A stretch of 33,876 nt of DNA, from the NCBI GenBank assembly GCA_964058805.1, contig CAXKVV010001663.1, positions 1 to 33,876 on the forward strand, given 5' to 3'. Below, one piece after another: positions 21,105 through 33,429 of the stretch. How positions within the stretch are numbered: the first letter of the stretch is position 1; each line of letters starts with the position of its first letter. Position numbers and translations under genes: made by a program. This stretch comes from Schoenoplectus triqueter. Lineage: Eukaryota; Streptophyta; Magnoliopsida; Poales; Cyperaceae. Under the pieces are notes generated by a model, which was not told the DNA's origin, searched no databases, and saw nothing but the letters and a program-made list of their open reading frames with translations.

Positions 21105-23546
21105 GCGTTTTCTCTTGAGCTTGTTTTTTTATTGCACCACATATTTGGTACCCATTAATTCTCCATAATAAAATACTAATATTGTTATGAATATTGCTAT
21201 GATGATGACTTTTAAAAATATAAAAATTTAGATTTTTGTGAAAAAATAAGAAAATAAAGAATAAAGATAATTTAACAATTAATGCAAATTTCAATATAAA
21301 TATGAAATTAATGTAAAATAAATGCATAATTTGAAAAGAAAGTTAGCATTCAAAATTTAAGAAAAATTGATATTCAGAATTGAGAAAATTTTATGAAAAA
21401 AATAAATTAGAGTTATTGTACTCCTTTATTTTGTAGCATTTCGTATAATAATTAGAATTGAGGGGAAATTATAACTTCAACATAAACGAAACATACAAAT
21501 AGTAGCATTATTTGAAAAATAGCTAAATCTTATAATTAATATTAGCTCTAAAAATTCAATAAAAATTTTGAAATATGTAATAATGAGCAGCGTTTTTTTT
21601 AAAATAAGGTTTACCGGTAGTCTTAATATATTTTTTTATTATTTAATAAATTTTAGTATTTGAATCTAGAGAAGATATTTCTCCCCGAGCCTGTCTCCAA
21701 GAAATTCCTATATCTATATAAAAGAAAAACATAAAGAAGCTTGATAGTACAGCTGAGCACTCATACTCTCAAGTGGTAAGAACATGTTATAAGAAAGAAA
21801 TATCATTCACAATTATACGACCAAATATATCAATAGGATTGATATGATTTTATTACAATTTGGAAAAAAAAAATGATTTTATTATCAATGGACTAGTATT
21901 TGAAGATGTGATATCACCCGACTAGAGATCAGGCTCCAACAGTACCTACATAGTAAGTGTTACCAATTTGCATACTCCATATATGTATATGCATCGTTTC
22001 AAGGCCTCAAACATTCTTAAACAGTATAAATGATCCATAATATACTGTTAATTGCATTGTTGAAGAACTTTACTTTCTCGTGCAAATCTGACAACGAAAT
22101 AAAAAATGAAACACCTATACTTTTAACTCCAACAAAATCATTCCTGTCCTCATGAAACCTTGCTAGTCGAAACCATGGTTACTGAATGAAATAATTTTCC
22201 TTAATTCATCATTCCACAAAATAGAAAATTCTGGTTTAGTCTTTTTAGCAAACACCTTACGAGCAATTAACTATTTCAAGTGTAGCAGTAGATCGAACAT
22301 CAACTTTTCAACTGGAATTTACATTCAGAAGAAAGACAAGAAATTCACACATCGAACCTTCAATTGAGAATTCAAAACCAGCGAAGATTCAACTTAACTG
22401 GATTCTCTTGATTGCTTATTCTTAAAGCTAAGGTTCGAGGTAGTTGCCCATGCTCGTTGAGATGATCTTACATATTAAAGGAGAACTTTAATTTCTCCAA
22501 TGTCTCTAATTAGATTTTTCAATCTCCTGAGAAAAGCCAAGGTAGAGATCAGAATAAGACGAATCAAAGAGCAGCAGTTAACCCAAACTGACTTTTTATC
22601 GATTCTAATAACACTGCGTTAAATTGATATGTTAAGTATTATCAATTGGAAGTTGGAAACAATGAATACACGACCTTAATTACTATAGCAGCATTCCCAT
22701 GTCCTGACATTTACATATCATCCAAAATTACATGGAACACTAGTGGTGGTGGTACAAAGAATATCATTTTTCCCTCCCCTCAGTTGGAATGTTGGAAATA
22801 GCATGGCAAAATAAATGAATAATAATTGCCTTCAACACATTCCATGCATACTTTTGTCGTCTTCTGCATGGGACCGATTTTGTCATGCATTTTCTGACGA
22901 AATTATGTCATATTATCCGCTTTATCTTCTCAAGTCTTTAACAGAAATGCACAATCCACTTTCTTCATAGATGTTCCAATCAAAAGACTAAAAAAATAAA
23001 AGGTACATTTCTGGTGACTTAAATACCATATTTCGAGGATAATTTCGAAAATTGCTAAATAATTGATCAAAACATGCCTAAAAAATGTCATTTGGACTAT
23101 TCAAAATTCTTCTTCTTTTCCCTAAATTCCGTAATATTTTTTCTTAATATTTCAATTAGATACTTGATAAAAAAATACATAATTGCATTTGTTCTTTCTA
23201 CTTATACTAAATACAAATCATGAGTATACAACAATAAATTCAGTAAATAACATAAACCAAACATATATGGTACTTGCAATTATTGAAGGGCATGAGAAAA
23301 CACCAGTTCCTCGCAACTGCAGAGAGAGACTATTTTTAATCGGATGCCATATATGAAACACATGGAATCCTGTCTTTGGATATAACGTGAATATTTATCA
23401 CGGTGATTCATCGTGCGTCTTGTAGCAGAAAAATATTGGAAAACGACATAAAATGAGATTTGATGATAATTGCCTGGGAAGTACGTATGAGCCAAATGAA
23501 TAAGAAGGCATAAATATTTTGTTTTTTCCAATTATATCACATTGCA
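21105..23546. other. Upstream of the MATE gene; no gene seen
   Basis: About 2.4 kb of AT-rich intergenic DNA. Open frames are short and low-complexity. No repeat boundary or RNA gene could be supported. Confidence 0.55.
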
Positions 23547-23558
23547 TTTAATATAAAA

Positions 23559-23915
23559 TTAATTCTAGTGTACATTGAAATTTGTGTACATCTTTTCAAA
23601 ATATATTATTAAAATTAAAAATTAAAAATCATATATTTATTTCTAATATTTTAGATACAATGTGTATTAAATTTTGGCCAATTTGAAAAGATTTTGTCTT
23701 TCATCATACAATTTAAAATTTTAATTGTGGAGTTTTAATGACTTTGTGATGGATGACCAGTAAACTCTTAAGTTGTTCCAAATTTGATATACATTCTATC
23801 TAAATCATTAAAAATATATCTATAATTTAGATTGTTTAATTTAAATAATATTTTCAAAAATATGTAGTATAAACATTAAGTGTATCATAAAAGTTAAATG
23901 TACAATAGAATTACT
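23559..23915. mobile_element. MITE with long target duplication
   Basis: Left end TTAATTCTAGTGTACATT and inverse of the right end AGTAATTCTATTGTACATT share a TAATTCTANTGTACATT terminal repeat. TTTAATATAAAA flanks it exactly at 23547-23558 and 23916-23927. A 12-bp match slightly exceeds the 9-11 bp of Mutator-like elements; chance extension in AT-rich DNA could account for the extra bases. The interior is AT-rich and non-coding. Confidence 0.72.
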
Positions 23916-23975
23916 TTTAATATAAAAGATGATGCTAATTTATAATACATTCGTAACGTATTTTTTAATAAAAAA

Positions 23976-24395
23976 TAATTCTTAATATATAAAGAGGGTT
24001 AAACTTTCAAGCTTTTTAAGTATAACACATCATTTTTTTCACCATTAATTTTGTTTACAACTTTCCATCTTCTTGAATCCAAGTGTTCATATAAAATAGT
24101 TTATCTCTCCTCATTTAAAATAATGTGTGTAATATACTTAAGGTGAAACTTAACTCTTAAAATGATTCAATTTTTTTTTTGTATGATCATTTATAGATTA
24201 TTATATATTTAATTATATTATTTATTATTATAATAATTATTATTATAATTATCATTATTACTTAGTATTTAAAAATATTATGTTTAATTTTTCTTTAATG
24301 TAAATTTTTTATTTAATATATTTAAAATTTTATATTATTAATAATTTATTTGAGAACTATATTATCAAGACGAAAAACTCGACTTACAGCTCTAA
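23976..24395 (-). repeat. Dispersed repeat family D, copy 2
   Basis: Reverse complement of the repeat in the kinase intron (4472-4870), over about 420 bases with scattered substitutions and small indels. It lies about 50 bases beyond the MITE at 23559-23915. Read on the minus strand it starts TTAGAGCTGTAAGTCGAG and ends TATTAAGAATTA. Confidence 0.75.
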
Positions 24396-24874
24396 TAAAG
24401 AGAAATACTAATGCCATAGCATATCTGTAGCAAATCTCAAATAAGATTAAGGTTGTCAGAATAACTTGTAGTCTGTGGATCACTAATAATTTGCTCATGA
24501 CGGATTCAAATTTGATTTATTTGTTAAATTTATTAAGTTAATAAGTCGAGTTTGAATTAGCTATGATTTAGCTCGCTAGGCTTGTTTGAATAAAAACTTT
24601 TATGGATATTGAGAGATAGAGAGGGGGTTTGAAGCCGCCTTTCCCTATGGATAATGACAATTGCATAAAAGGTTATAATTGTAAAAATTGATACCCAAGA
24701 GCTCCGTTATTGTTCCTTAAGTATACGTTGTTTTCTACAAACTCTTTAATTGAATCATTTTAGCAATATTGAATTTAATTGCCCTCATTTTAGTTTACGC
24801 AGACTCTAACATGATGATGAGTGTAACCTTTTATGAAGACAAATAGATAATTTTACAAAGGAAAATGTTATGAT

Positions 24875-25140
24875 GATAACAAAATCGATATAAGTCGATA
24901 CAGACTTTATTATTCACATTAAATGAGTTAGTATTCAATTTAAAAACTTTATTATTTAATTTTTTATAATATTATCATTATTCAAGTTAAATGAGTTAGT
25001 ATGCAAATTAATATTATTTATTAAAAAATAGAACTGTAGTATAAAATAAGTTAAATAATAAAGTTATTAACTTAAATACTAATTCATTTGATGTGAATAC
25101 TAGAATCCTTATAATCAACTTTGATATCGATTATGGTATC
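24875..25140. mobile_element. Short foldback MITE
   Basis: GATAACAAAATCGATAT at the left and the inverse GATACCATAATCGATAT at the right head arms that continue inward with TATTCACATYAAATGARTTA and ACTTTATTATTTAA. Total about 266 bases. A third, partial copy of the TTAAATGAGTTAGTAT text lies in the left half (about 24986-25001). No clear target duplication. Confidence 0.6.
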
Positions 25141-25471
25141 TATATATGAGCTCCCTTTTACAAAATGCATGTTAAAAGAGATCGGTCTTTCGGACTAAAT
25201 AGGGAGCCCCTGTGCATATATTTTATTTGTTACATAACTTCCTAATCTCCTTTCATTTGGATCCACTGAGAATTCAAAATGAAAAGATGATTTCGATAAA
25301 ATGAGGAATAGAGGGTGTCGAAGTTAATCTCAACTAAGGACATTCTCTCAAGTGATTAATTAATATTTGTGTTTCAATGTTTAGCATCAAATGTCATACA
25401 TAAATTATATAATATCACATGCATTTCAAATTTATTTTTTTAAGCCTGATCCGTAAAATATTATTAAATTT

Positions 25472-25497
25472 CCCCCCCCCCCCCCCCAAAAAAAAAA
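25472..25497. repeat. Poly-C run of 16 followed by poly-A of 10
   Basis: C16 then A10 without interruption. Confidence 0.9.
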
Positions 25498-26099
25498 GGT
25501 TTGATAATTAATATCTATCTTCTGGAAATGGACTCACTCAGTCACTATTAAAGCTTTACCTTTACATATATTATGTCAATCACGCCAATTGACAATTGGT
25601 GATGTCGTTGTTTTTCTTTTGTGATCATTTTAACCTTATGCACCAGGAGTTGAGCCAAATGGTCCAAACATATACAATTTTACACGTGATCTCAATAATT
25701 GCCGTAAATATATTCGAATATGCTAATGCAAACCATACGCATATATTTCGATTTAGAATCCTAGAAACTCTATGTATTAAATCTAATAGAATTTAATTTT
25801 ATTACTTTTAAAGTTTTTTATATTTAGATTTTTTTTAAGAAGACTCTAAAATAATAATAAAATAATGTTGAAAGCTTGTACATGAAAATAGATCATCTTC
25901 AAAAATATATCTAAAAGTATAAAAGTTATATTCTACAATATAAAGAACTTATTGATGAACAGCATAAATCAACTGCACATGACAAAACATATATTATGTA
26001 CATATGCATATGACAGACTAAAATGTAATGAGTTGCATAAGTTCCCTCATGTAGTTGCTCCATATTTCATTTTTGGCTGTCCAATGACTCATGTCAACA

Positions 26100-26240
26100 T
26101 TTTAAAATAGTTAAGAAAACTAAATTTTACTATCTTTGTACATAGAAAGAAAATCAATTGATCCAAGAATTTTGAATCATCCAATAAAAATAATTTTCTC
26201 CTTATCTGAAAAATAGCAAAAATATTTAAAGAAATGTCAA
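26100..26240. repeat. Degraded fragment of the B foldback family
   Basis: The order of words (TTGATCCAAGAATTTTGAATC, ATCCAATAAAAATAATTTTC, TTATCTGAAAAATAGCAAA) follows the central part of B2 (15010-15070). The terminal repeats are missing. Confidence 0.45.
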
Positions 26241-26827
26241 TTCTTTTTTTTAACATGATTTTATTACGGAAATTATGTCGCGAGTTTAGAAAAGTCAACC
26301 TTAGCTTGAAATTTGTAAGTTGGAGTCCTTACACTGAGGTTCCTATCTGGTTGTATTTTAGTCTTCATGTGTGTATTCAAGTGTTGAAATGCTTCAGCTA
26401 AATTATCTAGCTAGGTGAAGAAATTCTTGAAGGAAAAAAACACTTATCCTATCAAATCGTTAACCTAGTAGGAGAATGCATGCTATTATGTGCTCGAGAT
26501 AAAATGCCCAAAATGGCATTGGACCAGGACCCAGCCCCCAGTATGCAAGTAATACTACTGTGCATTACTTTAAAAACGACCATGGACCAACTGTATAGCT
26601 ATTACAATTAGGTGAGTCCCCATTTCCTTTTAGGTGGTACCAGCACTGCACACTGTGTGCATGTGGTTCATTGACAGATTCCAGAAATACCAAAGCTACA
26701 AAAATAGCTGCTTAAATTAAAAGATGTGCATTTGAATCTTAAATGGAGGTGTATTCTGTTCATGTGGCGGGTCATATACATACTCGATAAAGATGATTGT
26801 GACTAGGCGGAGTAGGATTTAAGTATG

Positions 26828-27217
26828 GAGTGGGATCCATTGACAATGGGTTATTTTGACAACTTTGATAATGAATCTCTAAATAAATATAAATAAAATC
26901 TTACAAAATAAAAACAGTTTATAGATATATTCTTCTACTTTTAGATTGATGGTCATTCAAATTTCATGTAATTTTATTATCATTTGATAGTCCATCAAAG
27001 ACCGTTAAATTGGAAGCGTTGCAAATTACATAAAAATTTGATGATATTTGATGGATTATCAAACGATAATAAAATTATATGAAATTTTAATTTCCATCAA
27101 TCTAAAGGTAGAAGAACACATCTATAAATATTTTTCTATTTTTAAGATTTTTTGTATTTATTTAGAGATCCATTATCAAGGTTGTCAAAATAATCCATTA
27201 TCAACCGATCCCTTCTC
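26828..27217. mobile_element. Mutator-like foldback MITE, family C copy 2
   Basis: A 390-base palindrome-type element. Left end GAGTGGGATCCATTGACAAT and the inverse of the right end GAGAAGGGATCGGTTGATAA, followed on both sides by GGRTTATTTTGACAAC. TTAAGTATG (26819-26827) and TTATGTATG (27218-27226) form a 9-bp target duplication with one mismatch. Internal text (CATTTGATAGT..CATCAAA, AGAAGAACA) is shared with copy C1 at 9588-9938. Confidence 0.8.
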
Positions 27218-27442
27218 TTATGTATGAGGAGTCGGATTGGTGAGATTCAAAGTATTAAATTATTAAAATAAATTATAGGAGGGTAATGGATAATTTTTAT
27301 ATAAATATAATTAATTTTTATAATATTTTCTCACATTTATGTAAATCATGATGGTCAAGCCTCCTCGTCCTTTTGTCTCTGACCCTGCATTATAGTTTGG
27401 GACAACAATAAGTCTAATCATATAGCCTTGTAACTCCTATTA

Positions 27443-27862
27443 TTGTTGGAAATAATCAAAAAAAGGGAATTCACAATTATCAACGGAAATATTTTTCTTT
27501 TAATTTTGTGTCTCTAATTATATCTAGCATGTCTAAGCCTTTACGCAACGTTTTTTCCACCGTAAGCCTCTGAAAATCGCTTGGTAAGAGATAGACCACA
27601 GCCGAGACCAAACCTATCCTACTGCTCTACAACCTAGATATCATGACCTCTTCGATTTTTGTACCGAGATCACTCGTTCTCACTCTGCCATAGAGGAACC
27701 GAGTTATCTCTCTCTTGAATGGTGTCTCTATTTTTCTCTCTAAATGTCTAACAAGTTTTCTCTTTTTTGTTCGGTACTATCTTATTCAGATACACAAGTA
27801 TAATAGAAATAGATAGATATGCACCTCTTCATGCACACATCTACATATATAGCTCAAATTCA
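27443..27862 (-). repeat. LTR of the 27.4-31.2 kb element (3' LTR in minus orientation)
   Basis: Shares with 30716-31151, in order: GTAAGCCTCTGAAAATC, AGAGATAGACCA, CTCTTCGATT, CCGAGATCACTC, GGAACCGAGTTAT and CTTATTCAGATACACAAGTA. The two copies are visibly diverged, so insertion is not recent. Confidence 0.75.
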
Positions 27863-30696
27863 ATAATCTCTCTTTTTAAGACTATTGATAAGAATCAATA
27901 GACTTCATACCAGCAAATAGGTCATGCGACCAGCAATATACCTACAATTCAGAAGCTTATAGATCAAACTTATTTCAACCTAGCATAGAGACATTTTCCT
28001 TAAAATAAAATAATAATAATATATTCATCTCATACCCTAGGCTCATATTATTGCAGATATTTTTGTTCCCTCGAGAAATATGTCTCCTCCATCTTGACAT
28101 CATATGTATTCTCAATCTATATCCACATGACATAATTGACGGATTCGTGAATACAAATAAGTCATGATGCAAATCAATCAATCTTCTCTTTTGTCTTCAT
28201 ATCATTTGAATCATGATCATATGTATTCCCGCAATGCTCTTGTAGATTGAATCATTCATGGTCATAGGTAGCACACCAAAGTAGCAACATTGATCCATTT
28301 CCTCATGACATAATCAAAGGTCCATAAGAGTACATAATTATGAACTTACACAATAAGGAGATGAGGATATCTGACACTTAGGTCAATCGACTTATTTTCT
28401 CATGTCGTCTAAATACATGCAGTATGAAATACATTCTACGATGAATAATCTGCCATATAACATATGTATGTCTATAAAAATAAATACCGTACAAGTCTAG
28501 ATCTAGTCACAAACTAAGCGCTTGTGGTGCATGCTGCTTCTAATGTACTAATTCAGGTGTCCTCACATGCTCACTTCCCAAACGTCATGGATAACTTCAA
28601 TCTTGACTCTCTATATACTTCATGAATTGTGGGGTACAATTCATGTTGACCATCAATGACAGTCTCATCGTAACTCAATATGAGGCGACATTAAATATTA
28701 AACTTAGTAAACTTTTAAAGCGTCGCTAGTTTAATTAAGTCTCATCTCTGCTCACTTCTAAAGTGTCAAAGGTGATTGCCCATGTGAGCGATCTAATCTC
28801 AGTCTATTGACATACTACTATAAATACTAATATTTATTTGAACAACAATAAATTAAAATTTATTATAAGATTTAAGTACACATATCTATAAGGATAATTA
28901 TCAAGTATAAATACAGACTAAGCAATTTTACCACATTAAATCACTCAAAATCCATTAATTCCTCAATAGGAACATACTTGACCTAATATCAACTCCCTCA
29001 GTGCTATCATATCTCTAATCTAGTATTTGAATGTATTTTATTTTATCCATCCCACGGTATATTTCTCAAATCACACAGTTATAATGAGTTATTATTACCA
29101 ACTCTCTTTCAGCCATAATAACCTCTAATCGTATATAAGGAACATCTCATCAAATTTTATACAACATAATCACATATTATGTCATATGCCCAATCTTCTA
29201 AATGAGAGAGTTAGTACAATCTATTAATATGTTATATGTGCTCCATCTCCAAATTGAGAGAGTGTCTCATTTACTTAAATCTTCAAAAATGAGAGGGTAA
29301 ATCTTATGTTCCTTACTTAATCAAGAAACAAAACAGTTATTAAGTAAAAAATATAAACTTAATGTAAAACTTACATCACACAGATTGTCTTATAATAACA
29401 CAACCACACTCAAGTATCTTGTCTTGATAACATAGCATGTATCTTATCGTACCATTCAGATATTATAAACTCATATTATATATAAAATATAACTTGGATT
29501 GGCATAAATAAATTGTCCAACTCATATAAAGACAAACACATTTAGCACTTTCAATAATTTTACTACAATCCTAATTAATATAAATAAAATATTATTTCAG
29601 CTATAGAATCAAATGAATGACTATGTCCCTAATCAAATCCCGTAAATAAAATAATATCATACCCTCTTAATTCAATTGAAATAAAAAATCAGAATAAGAA
29701 TTACACTCATTAGTTTACCAATTCATATTCACCCTATAAGTACATATAATTTAAATTAAGTGACATCTACACACAATTGTGCCATCAATTCTCTCATAGT
29801 AGCACCAAATTGCGCTATAGAACCGCATGAGACAACATCACATATGTTGCCAATCAACTATACATGGTTTGGTTATCGTCAGAGTTAATATAGTAAAAAA
29901 TATTTAAGTTATTAATCAGATAATCATTACACTATATTGACTTATTAACTACATAATTTATGGTTCATTTATGTCTCAAAATTCTATAAAAAATTATGAT
30001 TATCTCAATTCTATTAAAATTTCAGAACTGATAACAGTTAGCTCATTAGTCGACAATCTGATTAGGAAAACTCATATCTCCATCATTTTTTTATCAAATA
30101 ATATGGTTCAAACCTCCTAACCATAAAAACCATAATTTTTATTAAGTATAAAAAAATGAGAAATTTTCTATAAATTTGGAAGATCAAACACCATGTTCTG
30201 ACAACCTATCATAATCATCTTTCTTGCTACCCTCATAACTTTCTATTCGTAAATTCATAATTTGTGTTCTTAGACTTTCTAGAAATCTCTTAAGGTGAAC
30301 TATAATCCATCAAAATCTCATATAATTTTGAATTACCAATTATGAGAAAATTAGTTTGTACTACAGAAAGATCATTGATTTCAGAACTCTGACAGACTGA
30401 TAACTTCTAATTGCGACTGTCATAACTTTCTCTCTATTAATCCAATAGATAATTTCATTTATTTTCTGGAAAGATTACTGAGGGATCTACAATAGTTGTG
30501 AGAACATCAAGTCATTGGATAATATGAAAGTATGAAAAATACATCACAACATAAAAAAATATGTGTATTTTGAACACCAGACACAATTTTCATGAATTCT
30601 TTCAAATAATTATGAAATTGAGACCAGAAATTACACAAAAAAAAAATCAGAGATCACAATTAAGGCTTAGGTATCAATTTCAAACGAAAAGGAGCA

Positions 30697-30715
30697 CTCA
30701 TGACTCTGATTGCGC
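30697..30715 (-). other. Decayed primer binding site
   Basis: The minus strand directly after the LTR end (CAACA) reads GCGCAATCAGAGTCATGAG. Aligned to the usual TGGTATCAGAGC, 8 of 11 positions agree. This sets the direction of the element. Confidence 0.5.
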
Positions 30716-31151
30716 TGTTGGAAATAATGGAGAAAAGAGAATTCAGAATTACCAACAGAAGTGTTTCTCCTTTTGATCTTGTATCTCCAATCATGTCTAG
30801 CGTGCCTAAGACTTTGCATTTTGCCTCCAGCACCGTAAGCCTTCGAGAATCACTTGGCTAGAGATAGACCATAGCTGATACCGAGCTTTTCCCACTGCTC
30901 CACAATCTAGATGTCACGACCTCTTCGATTCTTGCACCGAGATCACTCATTCTCACTCCTGTTATGAAGGAACCGAGTTATTTTTTTCTTGAATGTTGTC
31001 TTTCTTTCTCTCTCTAAGTGTCTAAGACACTTTCTCTTTTTTTTGTACTGTCTTATTCAGATACACAAGTATAACAAAAATAGAGAAATTAGATTGAATA
31101 GGTGCATATGTACCTCTTTAGACACACATTTGCATATGTGGCCCAATTTCA
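30716..31151 (-). repeat. LTR of the 27.4-31.2 kb element (5' LTR in minus orientation)
   Basis: Partner of 27443-27862, with the same ordered blocks. It is 16 bases longer, mainly near GAGAAATTAGATTGAATAGG at about 31081-31103. Confidence 0.75.
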
Positions 31152-31173
31152 ATAGTTATATATGATATTTTTG

Positions 31174-32438
31174 TAGATGTGGCAATCAGGTGAGTCAGAA
31201 AGGATTTGGATTTGGACTAATTTGATCAAATTAGTTTAACTTTCTAGAAGAAATTATATCGGATTGGATTAATTATTATGTTAACTTTTTAAAATTTTAA
31301 ATTAATTTTGATTGAATTACATATCAATTTATCTCAGATCAGATAAGATCCGGTCAAATTTAGATTGAATCTGATCAGAGATCGAATCAAACGGTTTCAG
31401 ATTGAATCTGATTTGAGTTCGGATGATCAAGTTGAGCGTGTTTGTTTGAGCCGGGTCAGATTTTCCGACGTCTACACTATTCTTTTGGTATGGAGACGCA
31501 CGAACGACATTTCAATGTCCATATAAAATTCAGTCTCTTTCTATTGATTAAACACAGTAAAGCACTTGGTGAAGCATTTTTTTCCTGGAAAGTTTTCGGG
31601 TCAAAATATAAAGAAGAGCGAGGAAATAGATTTTTAAGATTTGAAAAAAAAAGTGTGAAATTATGTATAAAATATTGAAATGTAGATATTAAGTGATAAC
31701 AATTTTAGGGACGAGAGTTATTAAATGAAGGAACCAATCATATTAAAAAAATTTAAATCAATATGAATGTAATATGATTTTCTTCAAAAAAATATTTGTA
31801 TAGCATCAAAATTACCATATATACGTCTACAATTGTGAAAAAATGAAGGACATTATATCTCATATCTTACAGAAATCTACCTATCTTAAAATGTCAAAGA
31901 TGTTATCTTTGTCTAAATGCAGCCAAAAGTGATTCGTTGATTGAGTAGTCAAGATATTGCGGCAAGCTTTGACAAGATGTCTTTTTTGGTTTTCACTTCC
32001 TCTTTCCTATATATATTAATAATTCTTGTCTTAAATAAAATATCGAATATTGAAGGTGTAATCTTTTTTACATTGGAACTCTATTTTTATCTTTTTGTTA
32101 CTAGAATTCTAGTTTCTACTTCAAGCCGACAGTACTTTGATGCGTAGAGTAAAACATATAATTTGTAAAAATAAAATTCCTAGTTCGCTACTTTTTTGAT
32201 AAAAAAATAATCTCAAATCAATTTTCGAAATAACTAATAGTAATTCTTTAAGTTTTCTTTTTCGGATGTGTACATTTCATAAATCCAAACTACAAAAAAA
32301 AATGTAGTTTTAAAAATCAATATATAAATTGACTTGATTGGACTCTAATCTGACTCAATTTTTTTTCTGAAAGTCAAACTGATTCGATCTGACATGTTTG
32401 AATCCGAACCAAACCCGTACGCCCAATTGCCACCTCTA
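31174..32438. mobile_element. hAT-like element, about 1.27 kb, non-coding
   Basis: TAGATGTGGCAAT at the left and the inverse TAGAGGTGGCAAT at the right (ATTGCCACCTCTA ending at 32438) are the terminal repeats of a common plant hAT group. Subterminal regions are rich in GATC/GATTGAATC and CCGAACC words. Flanks TATTTTTG and TATTCTCT agree at 5 of 8 positions, a weak target duplication. No transposase frame is present. It starts only 22 bases beyond the LTR element on its left. Confidence 0.6.
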
Positions 32439-33329
32439 TATTCTCTAATTATATGTAGCGAGGTAATTCTTGCATGAGTTATTACACGATGGATGTTACA
32501 CTAAACTTGAATGGCTCTTAAATTCGAAATTTGACGCCCTTTTGGTTTGGAATGATAAGGGAAATAGACCCGCCAGCTTCCCTTCACATGAGTTGAGCAC
32601 CTACTGTTTTCAACTCTGTTTACTCACTATCTTCTCTTTTCTCTTCATCCGTCTCCTCAATCCTCCCCAACATTATCTACAAGCATCATGTGTGCTGGGG
32701 TCCTTGCAAATTAGCTGTTGATTGCTTGCATATAAGCATTTAAGTTTGAGAGATTATAGTGTTTGTTCGGTGTTTGGAACTTAATTTGACAAGCTATCAA
32801 CCAGATCGATTGGTAGGTACATTGGTGTGTAGACAACCAACCACAGCGTTCAATATTTCTGGGCTCCATTAATCAAAGTACAGGGCAAGTGAACAAGATG
32901 TAGCATCCATGTATCGCATCGATTGAAGTGACTTGCAAAGGTTGAAGGATAAATTCCTTTCGCAAAAATATCTATTAACTTAATGTACAAAAGCGGAATC
33001 TTAAAACTAATTCTAACATGAAATGACTAATATTTAATCATTTATTAACTTCATATCCATCTTTGCCCCCAAAAGGGTAGTTTTTGTTGGTTGTAGTAAA
33101 CTCCAAATTTCAATTTCAGAGAGCCAAGATTTTGGGAACCGACCTTGACAACTCTTGACTCGAAGAAGTAACAGCAAGCACAAGATAAGCAAGTAGCTCG
33201 AGATGAATCCAAGTCCCGATGATGACAGAAGCATTCTGACATTCATCATATGTGTTAGAGAAAGCCCAAAAGCAAAAGAAATTGACTGAATTGTGACTGA
33301 CATATTTAGGAGTATGTTAATAATCAACG
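32439..33329. other. Unassigned DNA before the right-edge LTR
   Basis: No supported gene. The left limit of the LTR at the right edge could not be placed and may lie inside this stretch. A 97-codon minus-strand frame at 33034-33327 has no recognisable domain. Confidence 0.45.
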
Positions 33330-33363
33330 AATAAAACTTACAAGTTGCTTCGTTAATTTTTGT

Positions 33364-33429
33364 GTGGAAACGAGCGCAACAGTATCATTGGTTGTGCGGA
33401 AGCGAGCGCAACAATATCACTGGTTCTGT
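33364..33429 (-). repeat. Tandem duplication inside the right-edge LTR
   Basis: Two units of about 34 bases, each with the core GGAARCGAGCGCAACARTAT followed by CAYTGGTT. They differ at only a few positions. Confidence 0.75.

Larger units (their letters stand above)
25141..26827. other. Intergenic DNA with homopolymer run and one B-family remnant
   Basis: C16 followed by A10 at 25472-25497. A degraded B-family piece at about 26100-26240. No coding region. Confidence 0.5.
27443..31151 (-). mobile_element. Non-coding LTR retrotransposon (Copia-like ends)
   Basis: Two direct repeats of about 420-436 bases, 27443-27862 and 30716-31151, start TGTTGGAAATAAT on the plus strand and end TTCA. Signals favour the minus orientation: next to the right repeat the minus strand reads GCGCAATCAGAGTCATGAG, a decayed form of the TGGTATCAGAGC primer site complementary to initiator-Met tRNA, and next to the left repeat it reads AAAAAGAGAGAT, a polypurine tract. 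The 2.85-kb interior has no gag or pol reading frame. It is therefore a non-autonomous element of the LARD type or an old shell. Flanking 5-mers ATTAT and ATAGT are a poor target-duplication match. Confidence 0.75.

Noticed and set aside
33034..33327. 97-codon minus-strand open frame
   Set aside because: No recognisable motif, located in or next to an LTR, no promoter of its own.
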